NCBI RefSeq assembly: GCF_003589745.1
Contig: NZ_CP032364.1
Span: 124,001-188,000 of the forward strand
Length of the DNA: 64,000 nucleotides
Direction: 5' to 3'
DNA from: Lachnoanaerobaculum umeaense
GTDB lineage: Bacteria; Bacillota; Clostridia; Lachnospirales; Lachnospiraceae
The position numbers and the translations under genes were made by a program. The first letter of the stretch is position 1. Each line of letters begins with the position of its first letter. Shown piece after piece: positions 38,039 to 47,053 of the stretch. Below the pieces are notes generated by a model. It did no database searches, was not told where the DNA came from, and saw only the letters and a program-made list of their open reading frames with translations.

Positions 38039-38067
38039 ATTATACAAGTAGGTAATAGGTAAATCAA
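38039..38067 (-). promoter_or_regulatory. Promoter of the Rrf2 regulator gene
   Basis: On the minus strand, TTGATT (38062-38067), exactly 17 bp, then TATAAT (38039-38044). The spacer holds the direct repeat TACCTATTACCTA, a plausible operator for the regulator itself. Confidence 0.7.
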
Positions 38068-38115
38068 GAGAATAATACGACATATATGAAAATAATGCTT
38101 TGTTCAAAATATAAA

Positions 38116-38391
38116 TTAACCTATATAGAGGTCCTTATATTCTTCTCTATTGTTCCCAAACCATTTTAAAGCATAGGAACAGGTTGCCCTTATTTTTTTG
38201 TTATTTGATTTTGCATAGCTTACAGCTTCAAGCATAAGTTTGGATGCAATTCCTTGACCACGCAAACAGTCATCTACAAAGGTGTGATCTATGAGAATCG
38301 TATGTTCGTCCGGTTTTTGGAAAGTAACCTCAGCGATCATCTTACCATTGTCATCATTCATATAAATTCTATCATCAGCTATATTAAACAT
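38116..38391 (-). CDS. Small GNAT-type N-acetyltransferase (Acetyltransf_CG-like)
   Basis: A 91-residue protein matching the compact GNAT family (PF14542-like): central IDHTFVDDCLRGQGIASKLM containing the acetyl-CoA pyrophosphate loop R-G-x-G-x-A, then IRATCSYALKWF. The cysteine in the last motif is typical. The acceptor is unknown. Confidence 0.8.
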   Translation of the reverse strand: MFNIADDRIYMNDDNGKMIAEVTFQKPDEHTILIDHTFVDDCLRGQGIASKLMLEAVSYAKSNNKKIRATCSYALKWFGNNREEYKDLYIG

Positions 38392-38512
38392 ATTACCTCC
38401 AATTCTTTATTTAAATAAAGATTAACATTTAGAGAATAAAAGTCAAGTGATATTTAAAATTATAAATTGCCTATATCATTACTAGGTGGTTTGATAGCTA
38501 ATTTGAATTATA

Positions 38513-38541
38513 TTGACAGTCATTTATGTTTATGCTACTAT
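38513..38541 (+). promoter_or_regulatory. Promoter of tRNA-Thr
   Basis: TTGACA (38513-38518), 17 bp, then TACTAT (38536-38541), ending 9 bases before the mature tRNA. Confidence 0.7.
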
Positions 38542-38550
38542 AACGTAGAT

Positions 38551-38623
38551 GCTGCTGTGGCACAGGTGGTAGCGCACCTCATTGGTAGTGAGGAGGTCAC
38601 GGGTCCGAGTCCCGTCAGCAGCT
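38551..38623 (+). tRNA. tRNA-Thr (anticodon GGT)
   Basis: Cloverleaf: acceptor GCTGCTG/CAGCAGC, D loop AGGTGGTA, anticodon stem CCTCA/TGAGG with loop TTGGTAG (anticodon GGT), T stem ACGGG/CCCGT with loop TCCGAGT. It is 73 bases with no encoded CCA. Confidence 0.93.
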
Positions 38624-38625
38624 GT

Positions 38626-38654
38626 AAAAAGTCTTGTTTTGCAAGACTTTTTTT
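38626..38654 (+). terminator. Terminator of tRNA-Thr
   Basis: AAAGTCTTG and CAAGACTTT form a stem with a TTTTG loop, followed by a T run. Confidence 0.85.
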
Positions 38655-38725
38655 GTATTAAAAAATATCAAGTTCAGCAATGCCACTCCCAACATTATTG
38701 TAGAATTTATTTATTATATAATAGT

Positions 38726-39709
38726 TTATACATAGCCATATAATCCCCTTACACTGACTTCTCCACTGATAATTCTTTTTATCTTACCATCTGTATTCAC
38801 AAGTAAAGCACCGCTTTCATCAATACCCAGTGCTGTAGCAGTATATTTATTTTTGGGATCAAGTATCTTCACTTCCTTGCCAATATTGGCTAAATGCTTT
38901 TCATACTTTTCCTTCAGATCAGTCATATCCTCAGTTTTTAGAAAAATATTAAAATTATTATAGAAATGATATACAGTGCTTGCGATTAATCTTGCCCTAT
39001 CCATTAATATACCTGTTTCAAGAAAAAGAGATGATGCTGTTTCCTTTATATTATCAGGAAAATCCTTATTATTTACATTGATTCCAACTCCGGAAATAAT
39101 ATATTTGATACCATCCATATCAGAACTCATTTCTGTAAGTATGCCGGAGATCTTCTTTGAATTAAAGACTATATCATTTGGCCATTTGATTAGAGGTTCG
39201 ATAGAATATATTTCTTCTATCGCCTCGCATAGAGAAACAGCCATTACAAGAGTAATAATAGATGCTTTTTCTATAGCAATATCAGGTTTAATACATAAAC
39301 TCATGAAAATACTGCTTCCACTTGGAGAATCCCAGCTTCTTCCAAGTCTACCTTTACCAAGAGTTTGCATATCTGAAACCACTAAAAAATCAGCATTTAG
39401 CGAGTCAGAAACTTTTTTGGCATAATTGTTGGTAGAGTCAACTTCATTTAAATAAATGATTTTTGGAGGATTCGAATAGTTATAAGCATTTATGCATTGT
39501 TCGATTTCTACACGACTTAGTGTCTCATTTTTGTTTAAGAGCAAGTAGCCCTTATTATTGACGGATTCTATATTGTATCCATCTTTTTTTAGTGTAGAAA
39601 CAGCTTTCCATATTGCTGTTCTTGATACACCAAGATATTTTGAGATATTCTGTCCTGATACATGGCTTTTATTTGAAAGCAGAATTTTTAAAACTTCATT
39701 TTTTAACAT
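38726..39709 (-). CDS. birA: Bifunctional biotin-protein ligase / biotin repressor
   Basis: A 327-residue protein that attaches biotin to acyl carrier domains and represses biotin genes. An N-terminal winged helix covers residues 1-60 (SGQNISKYLGVSRTAIWKAV). The catalytic domain has VDSTNNYAK, GKGRLGRSWDSP (the G-R-G-R-x-G-R-type biotinyl-AMP loop), KWPNDI and GVGINVN. The C-terminal SH3-like domain is about 275-327. Full length for the regulatory type. Confidence 0.93.
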   Translation of the reverse strand: MLKNEVLKILLSNKSHVSGQNISKYLGVSRTAIWKAVSTLKKDGYNIESVNNKGYLLLNKNETLSRVEIEQCINAYNYSNPPKIIYLNEVDSTNNYAKKVSDSLNADFLVVSDMQTLGKGRLGRSWDSPSGSSIFMSLCIKPDIAIEKASIITLVMAVSLCEAIEEIYSIEPLIKWPNDIVFNSKKISGILTEMSSDMDGIKYIISGVGINVNNKDFPDNIKETASSLFLETGILMDRARLIASTVYHFYNNFNIFLKTEDMTDLKEKYEKHLANIGKEVKILDPKNKYTATALGIDESGALLVNTDGKIKRIISGEVSVRGLYGYV

Positions 39710-39753
39710 ATTGCTCCTATAGTATTTCGCAGAAAATACAGATATTTAATAAA

Positions 39754-39826
39754 TGTATCAAGTGGGATTCGAACCCACAATCTTCAGAGTCGGAGTCTGA
39801 TGCGTTATCCAATACGCTATTGATAC
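39754..39826 (-). tRNA. tRNA-Arg (anticodon CCG)
   Basis: On the minus strand: acceptor GTATCAA/TTGATAC, anticodon stem TCAGA/TCTGA with loop CTCCGAC (anticodon CCG), T stem GTGGG/CCCAC with loop TTCGAAT. 73 bases, no encoded CCA. It reads CGG, a rare codon in such an AT-rich genome. It lies just upstream of birA on the same strand and may be cotranscribed. Confidence 0.92.
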
Positions 39827-39978
39827 CAATAAATATTACAAAATTATATCATTTTTTATAATAAATTGATAGGTGCTTTTTAGTATAATATTTGATAAAA
39901 TAATAAAGTGGTTAGGAGGTCATAAATCAGATTTTGACCTATATAGACCGTTAATAATGATAGTATAAAGAGGCAGTT

Positions 39979-40785
39979 ATGAAGAATAAAAAAATAATTA
40001 TGGGAATGGGTATGATAGCAATGATGATGGCAGTTGCTACAGGCTGTGGAAATTCAAATACAACAGCAAGTACTGAAGAAACTGTTACCACTGCAACAGT
40101 GCCGGAGTCTACCATGTCAGAAGAAGAAAAGAGACTATCTGATTATAAGACATATGGCTTACAAAAAGATCAAATTCCCGGTATTATAGAATTGGTGAAA
40201 GCTTACCAATATGCAAAGGTTAATGCAGATGCCAGAAGAATGTATAATGTTTTTGGTAGAAGTGATGAGGATGGACTTGCAGATTTGCAGAGCAAACTCA
40301 ATGATGAGGCAAAGGTGTATGAGTCTTTTGATGATACAGTCACCTATGTAACAAAGGGATATGAGCCTAATTCGTATGTGGTATTTATAAGCTCAAATGT
40401 GAAGTTTTATGATATTGATACAAAGGCACCTATGCTGACTTGGGCATATGTTAAGGAAGAGCCAAAGGATGCATTCTATATGGTGGAGAATAACAATTTG
40501 ACAGAGGATGAGAAGAAATATATAGAGGATGTTTCAAAGTCTGAGGATATCATTGCTTTAGATGCACAGATGAGAAAGGATCTTGCAACTGCGGTTACAA
40601 GTGATATACAACTTGGAACACTATATTCTATATGGGTTCAAAACGCCGCTACAAATGAGAGTAAGCCGGCAACAGAAACTACAGAAGCACAGACTGTTGT
40701 AGAGGAAAGTACGGTGGAAAGTATAACTGAAAGCAGTAAAGAGGAAGCAGAAGTATCCATAGCTGAGACAAAGAGCGGAAACTAG
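39979..40785 (+). CDS. Putative lipoprotein of unknown function
   Basis: A 268-residue lipoprotein: basic N-terminus, hydrophobic core and lipobox AVATGC with lipidated cysteine at 23. A Ser/Thr-rich linker (about 25-55), a soluble mixed alpha/beta domain (about 60-215) and a Thr/Glu/Ser-rich tail (from about 225) follow. I recognise no family. It may be a sensor or an envelope-associated protein. The stop is one base before the queA start, so they are cotranscribed, though a functional link is not obvious. Confidence 0.75.
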   Translation: MKNKKIIMGMGMIAMMMAVATGCGNSNTTASTEETVTTATVPESTMSEEEKRLSDYKTYGLQKDQIPGIIELVKAYQYAKVNADARRMYNVFGRSDEDGLADLQSKLNDEAKVYESFDDTVTYVTKGYEPNSYVVFISSNVKFYDIDTKAPMLTWAYVKEEPKDAFYMVENNNLTEDEKKYIEDVSKSEDIIALDAQMRKDLATAVTSDIQLGTLYSIWVQNAATNESKPATETTEAQTVVEESTVESITESSKEEAEVSIAETKSGN

Positions 40786-40786
40786 T

Positions 40787-41812
40787 ATGGATGTAAAGGA
40801 TTTTTGGTATGACTTGCCACAGGAACTTATAGCACAGGATCCTCTTGAAGACAGAGCTTCTTCAAGACTTCTGATACTTGATAAGGAAGCAGGAAATATA
40901 AGCCATAAGCATTTCTATGATATTATTGAATATATGGATGAGGGTGATTGTCTGGTACTTAATGAGACTAAAGTAATACCTGCAAGGCTTATGGGTGTAA
41001 AGAAGGATACCGGAGCTGCTATAGAGATACTTTTGTTGAAAAGAAAGACAAAGACCGCATGGGAATGCCTTGTAAAGCCGGGAAAGAAGTGCAAAATCGG
41101 AGCAAGGATTGATTTTGGTGATGGAGTGCTTTGTGGAACTATAACTGATATAGTTGAGGAAGGAAATAGAATAATAGATTTTGAGTTTGAGGGTATTTTT
41201 GAAGAGATATTGGATAAACTTGGAACTATGCCATTGCCACCATATATCACACATGCACTACAGGATAAAAACAGATATCAAACAGTATATGCTAAGAATG
41301 AGGGATCTGCAGCGGCACCTACGGCAGGACTTCACTTTACTAAAGAGCTGCTTGAGAGAATAGAGAAAAAAGGTGTTAAACTTGCAAAGGTCACACTTCA
41401 TGTAGGACTTGGAACTTTTAGACCGGTAAAGGTGACGGATGTAAACGAACATCATATGCACTCGGAATTTTTTCAAATATCTAAGGAAGCCGCAGATATT
41501 ATTAATTCAACAAAGACAAATGGCAAGAGAGTTATATGTGTCGGTACCACCAGTACCAGAACCATAGAAAGTGCGGCAGATGAAAATGGACATTTGGAAG
41601 AAAGATCAGGGTGGACGGATATATTTATTTATCCGGGATATAAGTTTAAAGTGTTAGATGCTCTAATTACAAACTTTCATTTACCAGAGTCTACTTTGGT
41701 GATGCTTGTAAGTGCATTGGCAGGAAGAGAGAACATATTACATGCATATGAGGAAGCTGTAAATGAGAAATATAGATTTTTCAGCTTCGGTGATGCAATG
41801 TTTATAAATTGA
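40787..41812 (+). CDS. queA: S-adenosylmethionine:tRNA ribosyltransferase-isomerase
   Basis: A 341-residue QueA, which makes epoxyqueuosine at the tRNA wobble position using the ribosyl part of S-adenosylmethionine. Signatures include the N-terminal [57 protein letters not shown] and [12 protein letters not shown]. Length is normal. The first genes of queuosine synthesis are not in this window. Confidence 0.96.
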   Translation: MDVKDFWYDLPQELIAQDPLEDRASSRLLILDKEAGNISHKHFYDIIEYMDEGDCLVLNETKVIPARLMGVKKDTGAAIEILLLKRKTKTAWECLVKPGKKCKIGARIDFGDGVLCGTITDIVEEGNRIIDFEFEGIFEEILDKLGTMPLPPYITHALQDKNRYQTVYAKNEGSAAAPTAGLHFTKELLERIEKKGVKLAKVTLHVGLGTFRPVKVTDVNEHHMHSEFFQISKEAADIINSTKTNGKRVICVGTTSTRTIESAADENGHLEERSGWTDIFIYPGYKFKVLDALITNFHLPESTLVMLVSALAGRENILHAYEEAVNEKYRFFSFGDAMFIN

Positions 41813-41857
41813 AATATTATCTCACTATTAATGTGAGAATATTTAGAAAGGATTTTT

Positions 41858-42457
41858 ATGAAGACAAGAAAAGGTATTGTGGCGTTAATAGTTTTATCTA
41901 TGATTATCGGACTGACGAGTTTTAGTGCTTATGCCGCAATCGTAAGAAAGGTAAGCACAAGCAGCTATACACCACAGCAGGTTACAAATGAGCCTCCTAC
42001 AAGGATATATGTAAGTAAGTTGAGCAAAGAACTTACACTTATTGTAGACAATAAGATACTGGGTAAGTGGCCATGCAGCATGGGTGAGTTTTCGGCAAAT
42101 GGAACTAAACAAAGGCAGGGTGATAGAACTACACCAACAGGAGATTATTACATTTGTGTAAGAAATGATAAGAGTGCATATCATTTATCGCTAGGACTTT
42201 CTTATCCTGACAAAGAGGCAGCTGATAGAGGATTTGCAGATGGTATTATTTCTCAGGAAGAAAAAGATGCTATCTATACCGCTATTGATAATAAGGTATG
42301 TCCACCATGGAATACAGCACTTGGCGGTGCGATAATGATTCATGGAAACTATCAAAAGGGTATACCTACAGCAGGTTGTGTAGCTGTAAGTAATGATGTA
42401 ATGGATATTATCTGGCCATATGGGCAGCTTGGGATCAAGGTTACAGTAGGACCATAA
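41858..42457 (+). CDS. Exported L,D-transpeptidase (YkuD domain)
   Basis: A 199-residue protein with signal peptide (residues 1-26, AYAA) and a YkuD catalytic domain from about residue 48. The active-site motif is HGNYQKGIPTAGCVAVSN, with catalytic Cys and His in the normal order. It would form 3-3 cross-links in peptidoglycan or attach proteins to it. A PTGDYYI strand typical of the fold precedes it. AAAGGA lies upstream and a terminator hairpin follows. Confidence 0.9.
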   Translation: MKTRKGIVALIVLSMIIGLTSFSAYAAIVRKVSTSSYTPQQVTNEPPTRIYVSKLSKELTLIVDNKILGKWPCSMGEFSANGTKQRQGDRTTPTGDYYICVRNDKSAYHLSLGLSYPDKEAADRGFADGIISQEEKDAIYTAIDNKVCPPWNTALGGAIMIHGNYQKGIPTAGCVAVSNDVMDIIWPYGQLGIKVTVGP

Positions 42458-42465
42458 AACCATAA

Positions 42466-42502
42466 GGCATATTATAGGCATCTGTCTATGATATGCTTTT
42501 TT
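42466..42502 (+). terminator. Terminator of the L,D-transpeptidase gene
   Basis: AAGGCATATTATAG pairs with CTATGATATGCTTT across a short loop, and six T residues follow. Confidence 0.75.
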
Positions 42503-42516
42503 AAGTGGAGAAATTA

Positions 42517-42996
42517 ATGAATATAAGAAATGCAAGAGTCTCTGATTTGAATAGAATGCTTGAGATATATAGTATTGCCAGAGATTACATGAAAGCAAAT
42601 GGCAATGCAAATCAATGGGGAGATAGCTATCCGGATAAGAGAATTATTATCAAGGATATAGAAGATAAAATAAGCTATGTAATAGAAAAGAACGGGGTGA
42701 TATTGGCCTGTTTTGCCTTTATAAAAGGCTATGAAAATAACTATGAACTGGAGTTTACATCTGATATGGAGTATGGTGTAATACATAGAGTTGCAAGTGA
42801 TGGAAGTGTGAGTGGAGTTGCAAGACAGATAGTAAGCTTTGCAAAGGAGAAAAGTAGAATTTTAAGAATAGATACTCATAAGGACAATAAGACTATGCAA
42901 AGGGCTATAGAAAGTCTTGGATTTAATAGACTTGGAATAATCTATTTGGATGATGGAACTCAAAGAATTTTGTATGAATTAAAGGAGGAGATATGA
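42517..42996 (+). CDS. GNAT-family N-acetyltransferase (first of a pair)
   Basis: A 159-residue GNAT protein. The start is ATG 42517, preceded by GTGGAG; the frame could extend to a GTG at 42505 inside that ribosome site. The segment VIEKNGVILACFAFI is a GNAT strand and DTHKDNKTMQRAIESLGF the C-terminal motif B. The expected Q/R-x-x-G-x-G/A loop is poorly conserved (VSGVARQIV), so activity is uncertain. It ends with ATGA overlapping the next acetyltransferase start. Confidence 0.78.
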   Translation: MNIRNARVSDLNRMLEIYSIARDYMKANGNANQWGDSYPDKRIIIKDIEDKISYVIEKNGVILACFAFIKGYENNYELEFTSDMEYGVIHRVASDGSVSGVARQIVSFAKEKSRILRIDTHKDNKTMQRAIESLGFNRLGIIYLDDGTQRILYELKEEI

Positions 42997-43472
42997 TCAG
43001 AGAAGTAAAATTAGATGATTTGGACAGACTGTCGGAGATAGAAGCGGCTTCTTATCCAAAAGCTGAAGCGGCAGGAAAAGAGAGTATAAGAAAAAGAATG
43101 GAGAGTTTTCCGGAGTGTTTTTGGATATTGGAAGAGGATGGAATTATAAAGAGCTTTATTAATGGTATGGCAACTGATGAAGCTGATTTAACAGATATTA
43201 TGTATGATGATGCTAAATTGCATAAGAAAGATGGCGAATGGCAGATGATATTTTCAGTGGTAACAGATGAGGCATACAGAGGATGTGGACTTGCAAGAGA
43301 GGTGATGAATAGGGTTATAACAGATTCAAAGGCTAGAGGCAGAAAGGGTATAGTGCTAACTTGCAAGGATAGACTTAGAGGTTTTTATGGAGAATTTGGC
43401 TATGTAGATGAGGGGATATCACAGTCAAATCATGGGGATACTATCTGGTATAAAATGAGACTTACATTCTAA
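42993..43472 (+). CDS. GNAT-family N-acetyltransferase (second of a pair)
   Basis: A 159-residue GNAT enzyme with a clear acetyl-CoA loop YRGCGLAREVMNRV near 93-106 and C-terminal LTCKDRLRGFYGEFGY, resembling arylalkylamine-type members. The acceptor is unknown. The 4-base ATGA overlap with the preceding GNAT gene indicates coupling. Both have 159 codons but little obvious similarity outside the fold. Confidence 0.85.
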   Translation: MIREVKLDDLDRLSEIEAASYPKAEAAGKESIRKRMESFPECFWILEEDGIIKSFINGMATDEADLTDIMYDDAKLHKKDGEWQMIFSVVTDEAYRGCGLAREVMNRVITDSKARGRKGIVLTCKDRLRGFYGEFGYVDEGISQSNHGDTIWYKMRLTF

Positions 43473-43500
43473 ATATAAGTACTTGAGGAATTAAGTTAAA

Positions 43501-43581
43501 TAAAAAGAGCCTATGAATTGAAGTGACCCAAAAAGTTAGACTTTTTGGGGTCACTTCAAATGATTTCATCAGCTCTTTTTT
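43501..43581. terminator. Bidirectional terminator split by a palindromic insert
   Basis: The outer arms AAAAAGAGC and GCTCTTTTTT, with ATGAA/TTCAT inside, form the ancestral terminator. A 40-bp palindrome (separate entry) now occupies its apex. Runs of A and T allow termination from both the GNAT pair and the LysR gene. Confidence 0.8.
43519..43558. mobile_element. 40-bp IS-end-like palindrome with AAT duplication
   Basis: TGAAGTGACCC-AAAAAGT, a TAGA centre and ACTTTTT-GGGGTCACTTCA form two opposed copies of one end sequence (one C missing on the left). AAT flanks it on both sides (43516-43518, 43559-43561). The end sequence and 3-bp duplication resemble IS3/IS150-type insertion sequences, so it may be a deletion relic or a minimal palindromic mobile unit. 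Confidence 0.55.
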
Positions 43582-43587
43582 AGTGGT

Positions 43588-44475
43588 TTATTTAATTACG
43601 TTGTTTACAAATTCAAGAAAAAATTTGATCTCAGGTTGAGTCTTTTTTGCAGTCATATAATGCAATGAAAAATATCTCATATGAGCGTTCTCAAGTGGAT
43701 AGGCTATTATCTTATTATTGTCTAATAAGTTTTGTATCGAAAATTTTGAACAAATACTTATACCAACACCATGAACTATCATTTGTTTTATAGCTTCCAA
43801 ATCATTTGTCTGTGTGATGACATTTAGATCACGCTTTTTTATGCCAAGACCTTCAAGCAATTTGTTTGCTATGAACTGTGTTCCTGAGCCGTTTGATCTT
43901 AAGATCATAGGATACTTTAACATATCAGATATCTTAGGATTGCTTGCCTGTAACTTTTTGTATTCCTCTGTAGCAGGTGTAACAAGCATAAGATGGTCAG
44001 GACATAATTTGACACTCTCACATAAAGGGGAATGTACATCCTTTCCGGTAAAGGCTATATCTACACTACCATTTAGTAGAAGCTCTGCAATTTCCTCACT
44101 ACCACCCTGCCAAATGCTAAAATGTATATTAGGATTTTTCTCTCTAAACTTTGCTATGATTTCAGGTAAGAGATAGGCTGAAGGTATTGAAGATGCACCT
44201 AAATGTAGTAGGCTTTTTGATGACTGCTGTAGTGAAAGTATGGCCTGATCTTTGGTCTCCACTATCTTTCTGGCGTATGCAAGGAAGGATTCACCCTCAG
44301 GTGTAAGAGTGATGGATTTGGTTGTGCGTAAAAGCAGCTTTTTTCCAAGGTCATCTTCCAGATTTTGAACATGAGAGCTTATAGTTGACTGTGATAAGTA
44401 TAGATATTTTGCAGCCTGTGAAAAACTCTTTAATTCTGCTGTGGCAACAAATGCTTCCAGTTGTCTAAATTCCAT
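43588..44475 (-). CDS. LysR-family regulator, probably selenium-associated
   Basis: A 295-residue LysR protein: helix-turn-helix at residues 1-60 (SFSQAAKYLYLSQSTISSHVQNLE), effector domain from about 90 with LHLGASSIPSAYLLP and LRSNGSGTQF. Its start overlaps the desulfurase stop by 11 bases on the same strand. LysR proteins of this kind accompany YedE/YedF/DUF3343 genes in selenium-using anaerobes, and the divergent operon here has those three. The effector is unknown. Confidence 0.85.
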   Translation of the reverse strand: MEFRQLEAFVATAELKSFSQAAKYLYLSQSTISSHVQNLEDDLGKKLLLRTTKSITLTPEGESFLAYARKIVETKDQAILSLQQSSKSLLHLGASSIPSAYLLPEIIAKFREKNPNIHFSIWQGGSEEIAELLLNGSVDIAFTGKDVHSPLCESVKLCPDHLMLVTPATEEYKKLQASNPKISDMLKYPMILRSNGSGTQFIANKLLEGLGIKKRDLNVITQTNDLEAIKQMIVHGVGISICSKFSIQNLLDNNKIIAYPLENAHMRYFSLHYMTAKKTQPEIKFFLEFVNNVIK

Positions 44476-45619
44476 AAATTATCTCCTTTAATGCTTGTAT
44501 ACAATGTTTTATTTCTTCTGAATTATTATTATGTCCAAATGAAAACCTTACAGTTCCTCTTGGATAAGTGCCCAGTGTGCTATGAGCTATAGGTGCACAA
44601 TGCAGTCCGACTCTTGTTTGTATGCCATATTTATCATCAAGAGTATAGGCAATATCTGATAAGTCCATATCAGCAACATCAATAGAAACAACAGCAGCTC
44701 TATCAATAATATCACTTCTCCCATATACCCTGATCTTCTTGATATCAGAAAGTTCGTCCAAAAAATTCTTTGTTAGAGTTAGCTCTTTATTTAGTATAGT
44801 ATCCATACCGATTTCATGTATATATTTTAATGAGGCATTAAGTCCATATATTCCCGGAATATTTAATGTGCCGGCTTCAAATCTGTCAGGCATGAATTCC
44901 GGAATATCCAAAGTGTGAGATATACTGCCTGTTCCGCCGGACAAGATGGGATCTATAAGTTTGATCATATTTTCTTTTAAAATAAAACCACCAATACCCT
45001 GTGGTCCAAGCAATGCTTTATGTCCTGTGAATGCAAGAGCATCTATATTCATAGTTTGCATATCAATAGGAAAAAGCCCTGCAGTCTGTGCTGAATCCAC
45101 TACAAAGTATAAATTGTTTTCTTTGCAAAACCTGCCTATTTCAAATATGGGCATTAATGTGCCACATACATTAGAAGCATGTGTAATAACGATAGCTTTA
45201 GTATTTGTCTTTAACATAGATGAAAGCGAAGAAATATCTACTGAACCGTCACTAAAACATGGAAATGTATCATAATTTATACCGCTTAAAGATAGTTGTG
45301 ATAAAGGTCTCATTACAGCATTATGTTCCATAGATGAAGTCAATATATGGTCTCCGGATTTCAACAGTCCTTTTAAGATTATATTCAAAGATGTGGTTAT
45401 ATTTGCAGTGAAAACTACATTTTTGCAATCATCACCATTAAACATATTACATAAAATTTGTCGGGTTTCATACAATATGTCTTCGGCCTCGTATGAGAAA
45501 CCATAACTTGAACGATTTACATTGGAACCGATATATTTGATATATTCAAGCATTGAATCTAAAACTGATGTTGGCTTGGGATATGATGTGGCTGCATTAT
45601 CAAAATAAATTCTTTTCAA
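44465..45619 (-). CDS. Class V aminotransferase / cysteine desulfurase-like enzyme (selenium cluster)
   Basis: A PLP enzyme of 384 residues using the TTG at 45619, where ACGAGG lies 7 bases upstream. The frame can be read further upstream to 45664, but the family normally begins with K-R-I-Y-F-D-N-A-A-T. The PLP lysine is in TGHKALLGPQGIGG, the reactive cysteine in LHCAPIAHSTLG, and GGTGSISHTLDIPEFMPDR matches the subfamily I know from selenium-dependent hydroxylase loci (TIGR01977-like). It probably frees sulfur or selenium from cysteine or selenocysteine. It is cotranscribed with the LysR gene and divergent from yedE. Confidence 0.85.
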   Translation of the reverse strand: MKRIYFDNAATSYPKPTSVLDSMLEYIKYIGSNVNRSSYGFSYEAEDILYETRQILCNMFNGDDCKNVVFTANITTSLNIILKGLLKSGDHILTSSMEHNAVMRPLSQLSLSGINYDTFPCFSDGSVDISSLSSMLKTNTKAIVITHASNVCGTLMPIFEIGRFCKENNLYFVVDSAQTAGLFPIDMQTMNIDALAFTGHKALLGPQGIGGFILKENMIKLIDPILSGGTGSISHTLDIPEFMPDRFEAGTLNIPGIYGLNASLKYIHEIGMDTILNKELTLTKNFLDELSDIKKIRVYGRSDIIDRAAVVSIDVADMDLSDIAYTLDDKYGIQTRVGLHCAPIAHSTLGTYPRGTVRFSFGHNNNSEEIKHCIQALKEIIYGI

Positions 45620-45653
45620 ACATATACCTCGTAAATTAATAAAATATACCTCA

Positions 45654-45682
45654 AGTATATACATATTTATAGACTAAGTCAA
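45654..45682 (-). promoter_or_regulatory. Promoter of the desulfurase-LysR unit with LysR-type palindrome
   Basis: On the minus strand TTGACT (45677-45682), 17 bp, TATACT (45654-45659). The palindrome ATATACCTCAAGTATAT (about 45644-45660) overlaps the -10 and has the ATAC-N5-GTAT form of LysR-type sites. On the opposite strand TATAAT at 45736-45741 with upstream TGG is a likely extended -10 for yedE. Confidence 0.6.
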
Positions 45683-45788
45683 TAAATACAGGCTTAAGAT
45701 TACATAATGATATAAATAAAATTTAGATATTATGGTATAATTATAAAAAAGTTTTAGAAATTTATGTAAAAATAATTAAGGAGGAGAA

Positions 45789-46853
45789 ATGAAAAACGAA
45801 AAGATTGTCATTGGAGTGGTGGGTATAATTATCGGGATAATAGCAGTAGCCTTAGTGATGCTTGGAAATCCTGCCAATATGGGATTTTGTATTGCCTGTT
45901 TTATAAGGGATACAGCAGGAGGACTTGGGCTCCATAGAGCGGAGCCGGTACAGTACCTTAGACCTGAGATAATGGGACTTATTCTAGGTGCATTTACAGT
46001 GGCATTTAGTAGAAAAGAATTTAGTGTAAAGGGTGGCTCAAGCCCAATTTCAAGATTTGTATTGGGATTTTTTGTAATGATAGGTTGTCTTATGTTTCTG
46101 GGTTGTCCATTTAGAATGATTCTTCGTATAGCAGGCGGTGATCTGAATGCAATAGTAGGTCTTTTGGGATTTGTTTGTGGAATAGGAGCAGGTATTTTAT
46201 TCTTAAACAGGGGTTATTCACTTGGTAGAACCTATAAGCAGGAGCAGGTACAAGGCTTTGTAATACCAATAGTACAGATAATATTATTGGTTTTAGTAAT
46301 TACAGCACCTACATTCATCTTTTTTACGCCGGCTGATGGTGGTCCGGGAGCAAAACATGCAGCGGTTATAGTTTCACTTGTTGCAGGACTGATTGTTGGT
46401 GGATTGGCACAGTATACAAGACTTTGTATGGTTGGTGGTATAAGAGATTTTATTTTGTTTAGAGAAACAAGACTTTTGATTGGATTTGTGGCAATTCTTG
46501 TAGCGGCATTTGTGGGAACTTTGGCAATCGGAAAGTTCAATTTAGGATTTTTGGAGCAGCCGGTAGCACATAGTGACGGACTTTGGAATTTCCTTGGAAT
46601 GGTACTGGCAGGATATGGCTGTTGCCTTTTAGGTGGATGTCCTCTTAGACAGCTTGTACTTACAGGTGAAGGAAATACAGATTCAGCTATTACTTTCTTG
46701 GGACTTTTGGTTGGGGCAGCATTTTCACATAACTTTGCTTTGGCTGCGTCAGGTAAGGGACCAAGTGCTAATGGTAAGATGGCGGTTATTATAGGATTGA
46801 TTGTAGTAACAATAATTGCGGTAGCAAATACAATGAAGAAGGAGAACGCGTGA
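45789..46853 (+). CDS. yedE: YedE-family putative selenium/sulfur transporter
   Basis: A 354-residue polytopic membrane protein of the YeeE/YedE family with about nine or ten hydrophobic segments. Conserved cysteines sit in paired motifs: MGFCIACFIRD, LGCPFRMILR and, in the second half, YGCCLLGGCPLRQL, the two GCP(F/L)R sites marking an internal duplication. Related YeeE proteins carry thiosulfate; the selenium role is inferred from neighbours. AAGGAGG precedes the ATG, and TGATG couples it to the TusA-like gene. Confidence 0.88.
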   Translation: MKNEKIVIGVVGIIIGIIAVALVMLGNPANMGFCIACFIRDTAGGLGLHRAEPVQYLRPEIMGLILGAFTVAFSRKEFSVKGGSSPISRFVLGFFVMIGCLMFLGCPFRMILRIAGGDLNAIVGLLGFVCGIGAGILFLNRGYSLGRTYKQEQVQGFVIPIVQIILLVLVITAPTFIFFTPADGGPGAKHAAVIVSLVAGLIVGGLAQYTRLCMVGGIRDFILFRETRLLIGFVAILVAAFVGTLAIGKFNLGFLEQPVAHSDGLWNFLGMVLAGYGCCLLGGCPLRQLVLTGEGNTDSAITFLGLLVGAAFSHNFALAASGKGPSANGKMAVIIGLIVVTIIAVANTMKKENA

Positions 46854-47053
46854 TGGTAGATGCAAGAGGATGCTCATGTCCTGAGCCTGTGATAATGATA
46901 AAAAAAGCACTTTCAAGTAAAGAGAGCAGATATGAAATGATGGTTGACAGCAAGAATGCTTTGGAGAATGTCACAAGATTTGTAAAAGGTGAGGGCTATG
47001 ATGTAGTTGTGACTGAGGAAAATGGAGAGTATAAGTTGGTGATCACAAAATGA
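46853..47053 (+). CDS. TusA-like sulfur/selenium carrier (YedF N-domain only)
   Basis: A 66-residue TusA-fold protein beginning MVDARGCSCPEPVIMIKKAL. The second cysteine, in C-P-E-P, is the expected persulfide or perselenide carrier. Selenium-associated YedF proteins are usually about 200 residues with a second DsrE-like domain, which is absent here. The start is ATG 46853 overlapping the yedE TGA, with AAGGAG 10 bases upstream. Its TGA overlaps the next ATG. Confidence 0.85.
   Translation: MVDARGCSCPEPVIMIKKALSSKESRYEMMVDSKNALENVTRFVKGEGYDVVVTEENGEYKLVITK

Noticed and set aside
38467..38661. A 64-codon frame covering the tRNA-Thr gene
   Set aside because: It runs through the tRNA cloverleaf and its terminator, so coding is implausible.
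41814..41850. AATATT-AT-CTCAC / GTGAGAATATTT hairpin after queA as a terminator
   Set aside because: The stem is AT-rich with a bulge and only three T follow before the next ribosome site, so I did not list it as a terminator.
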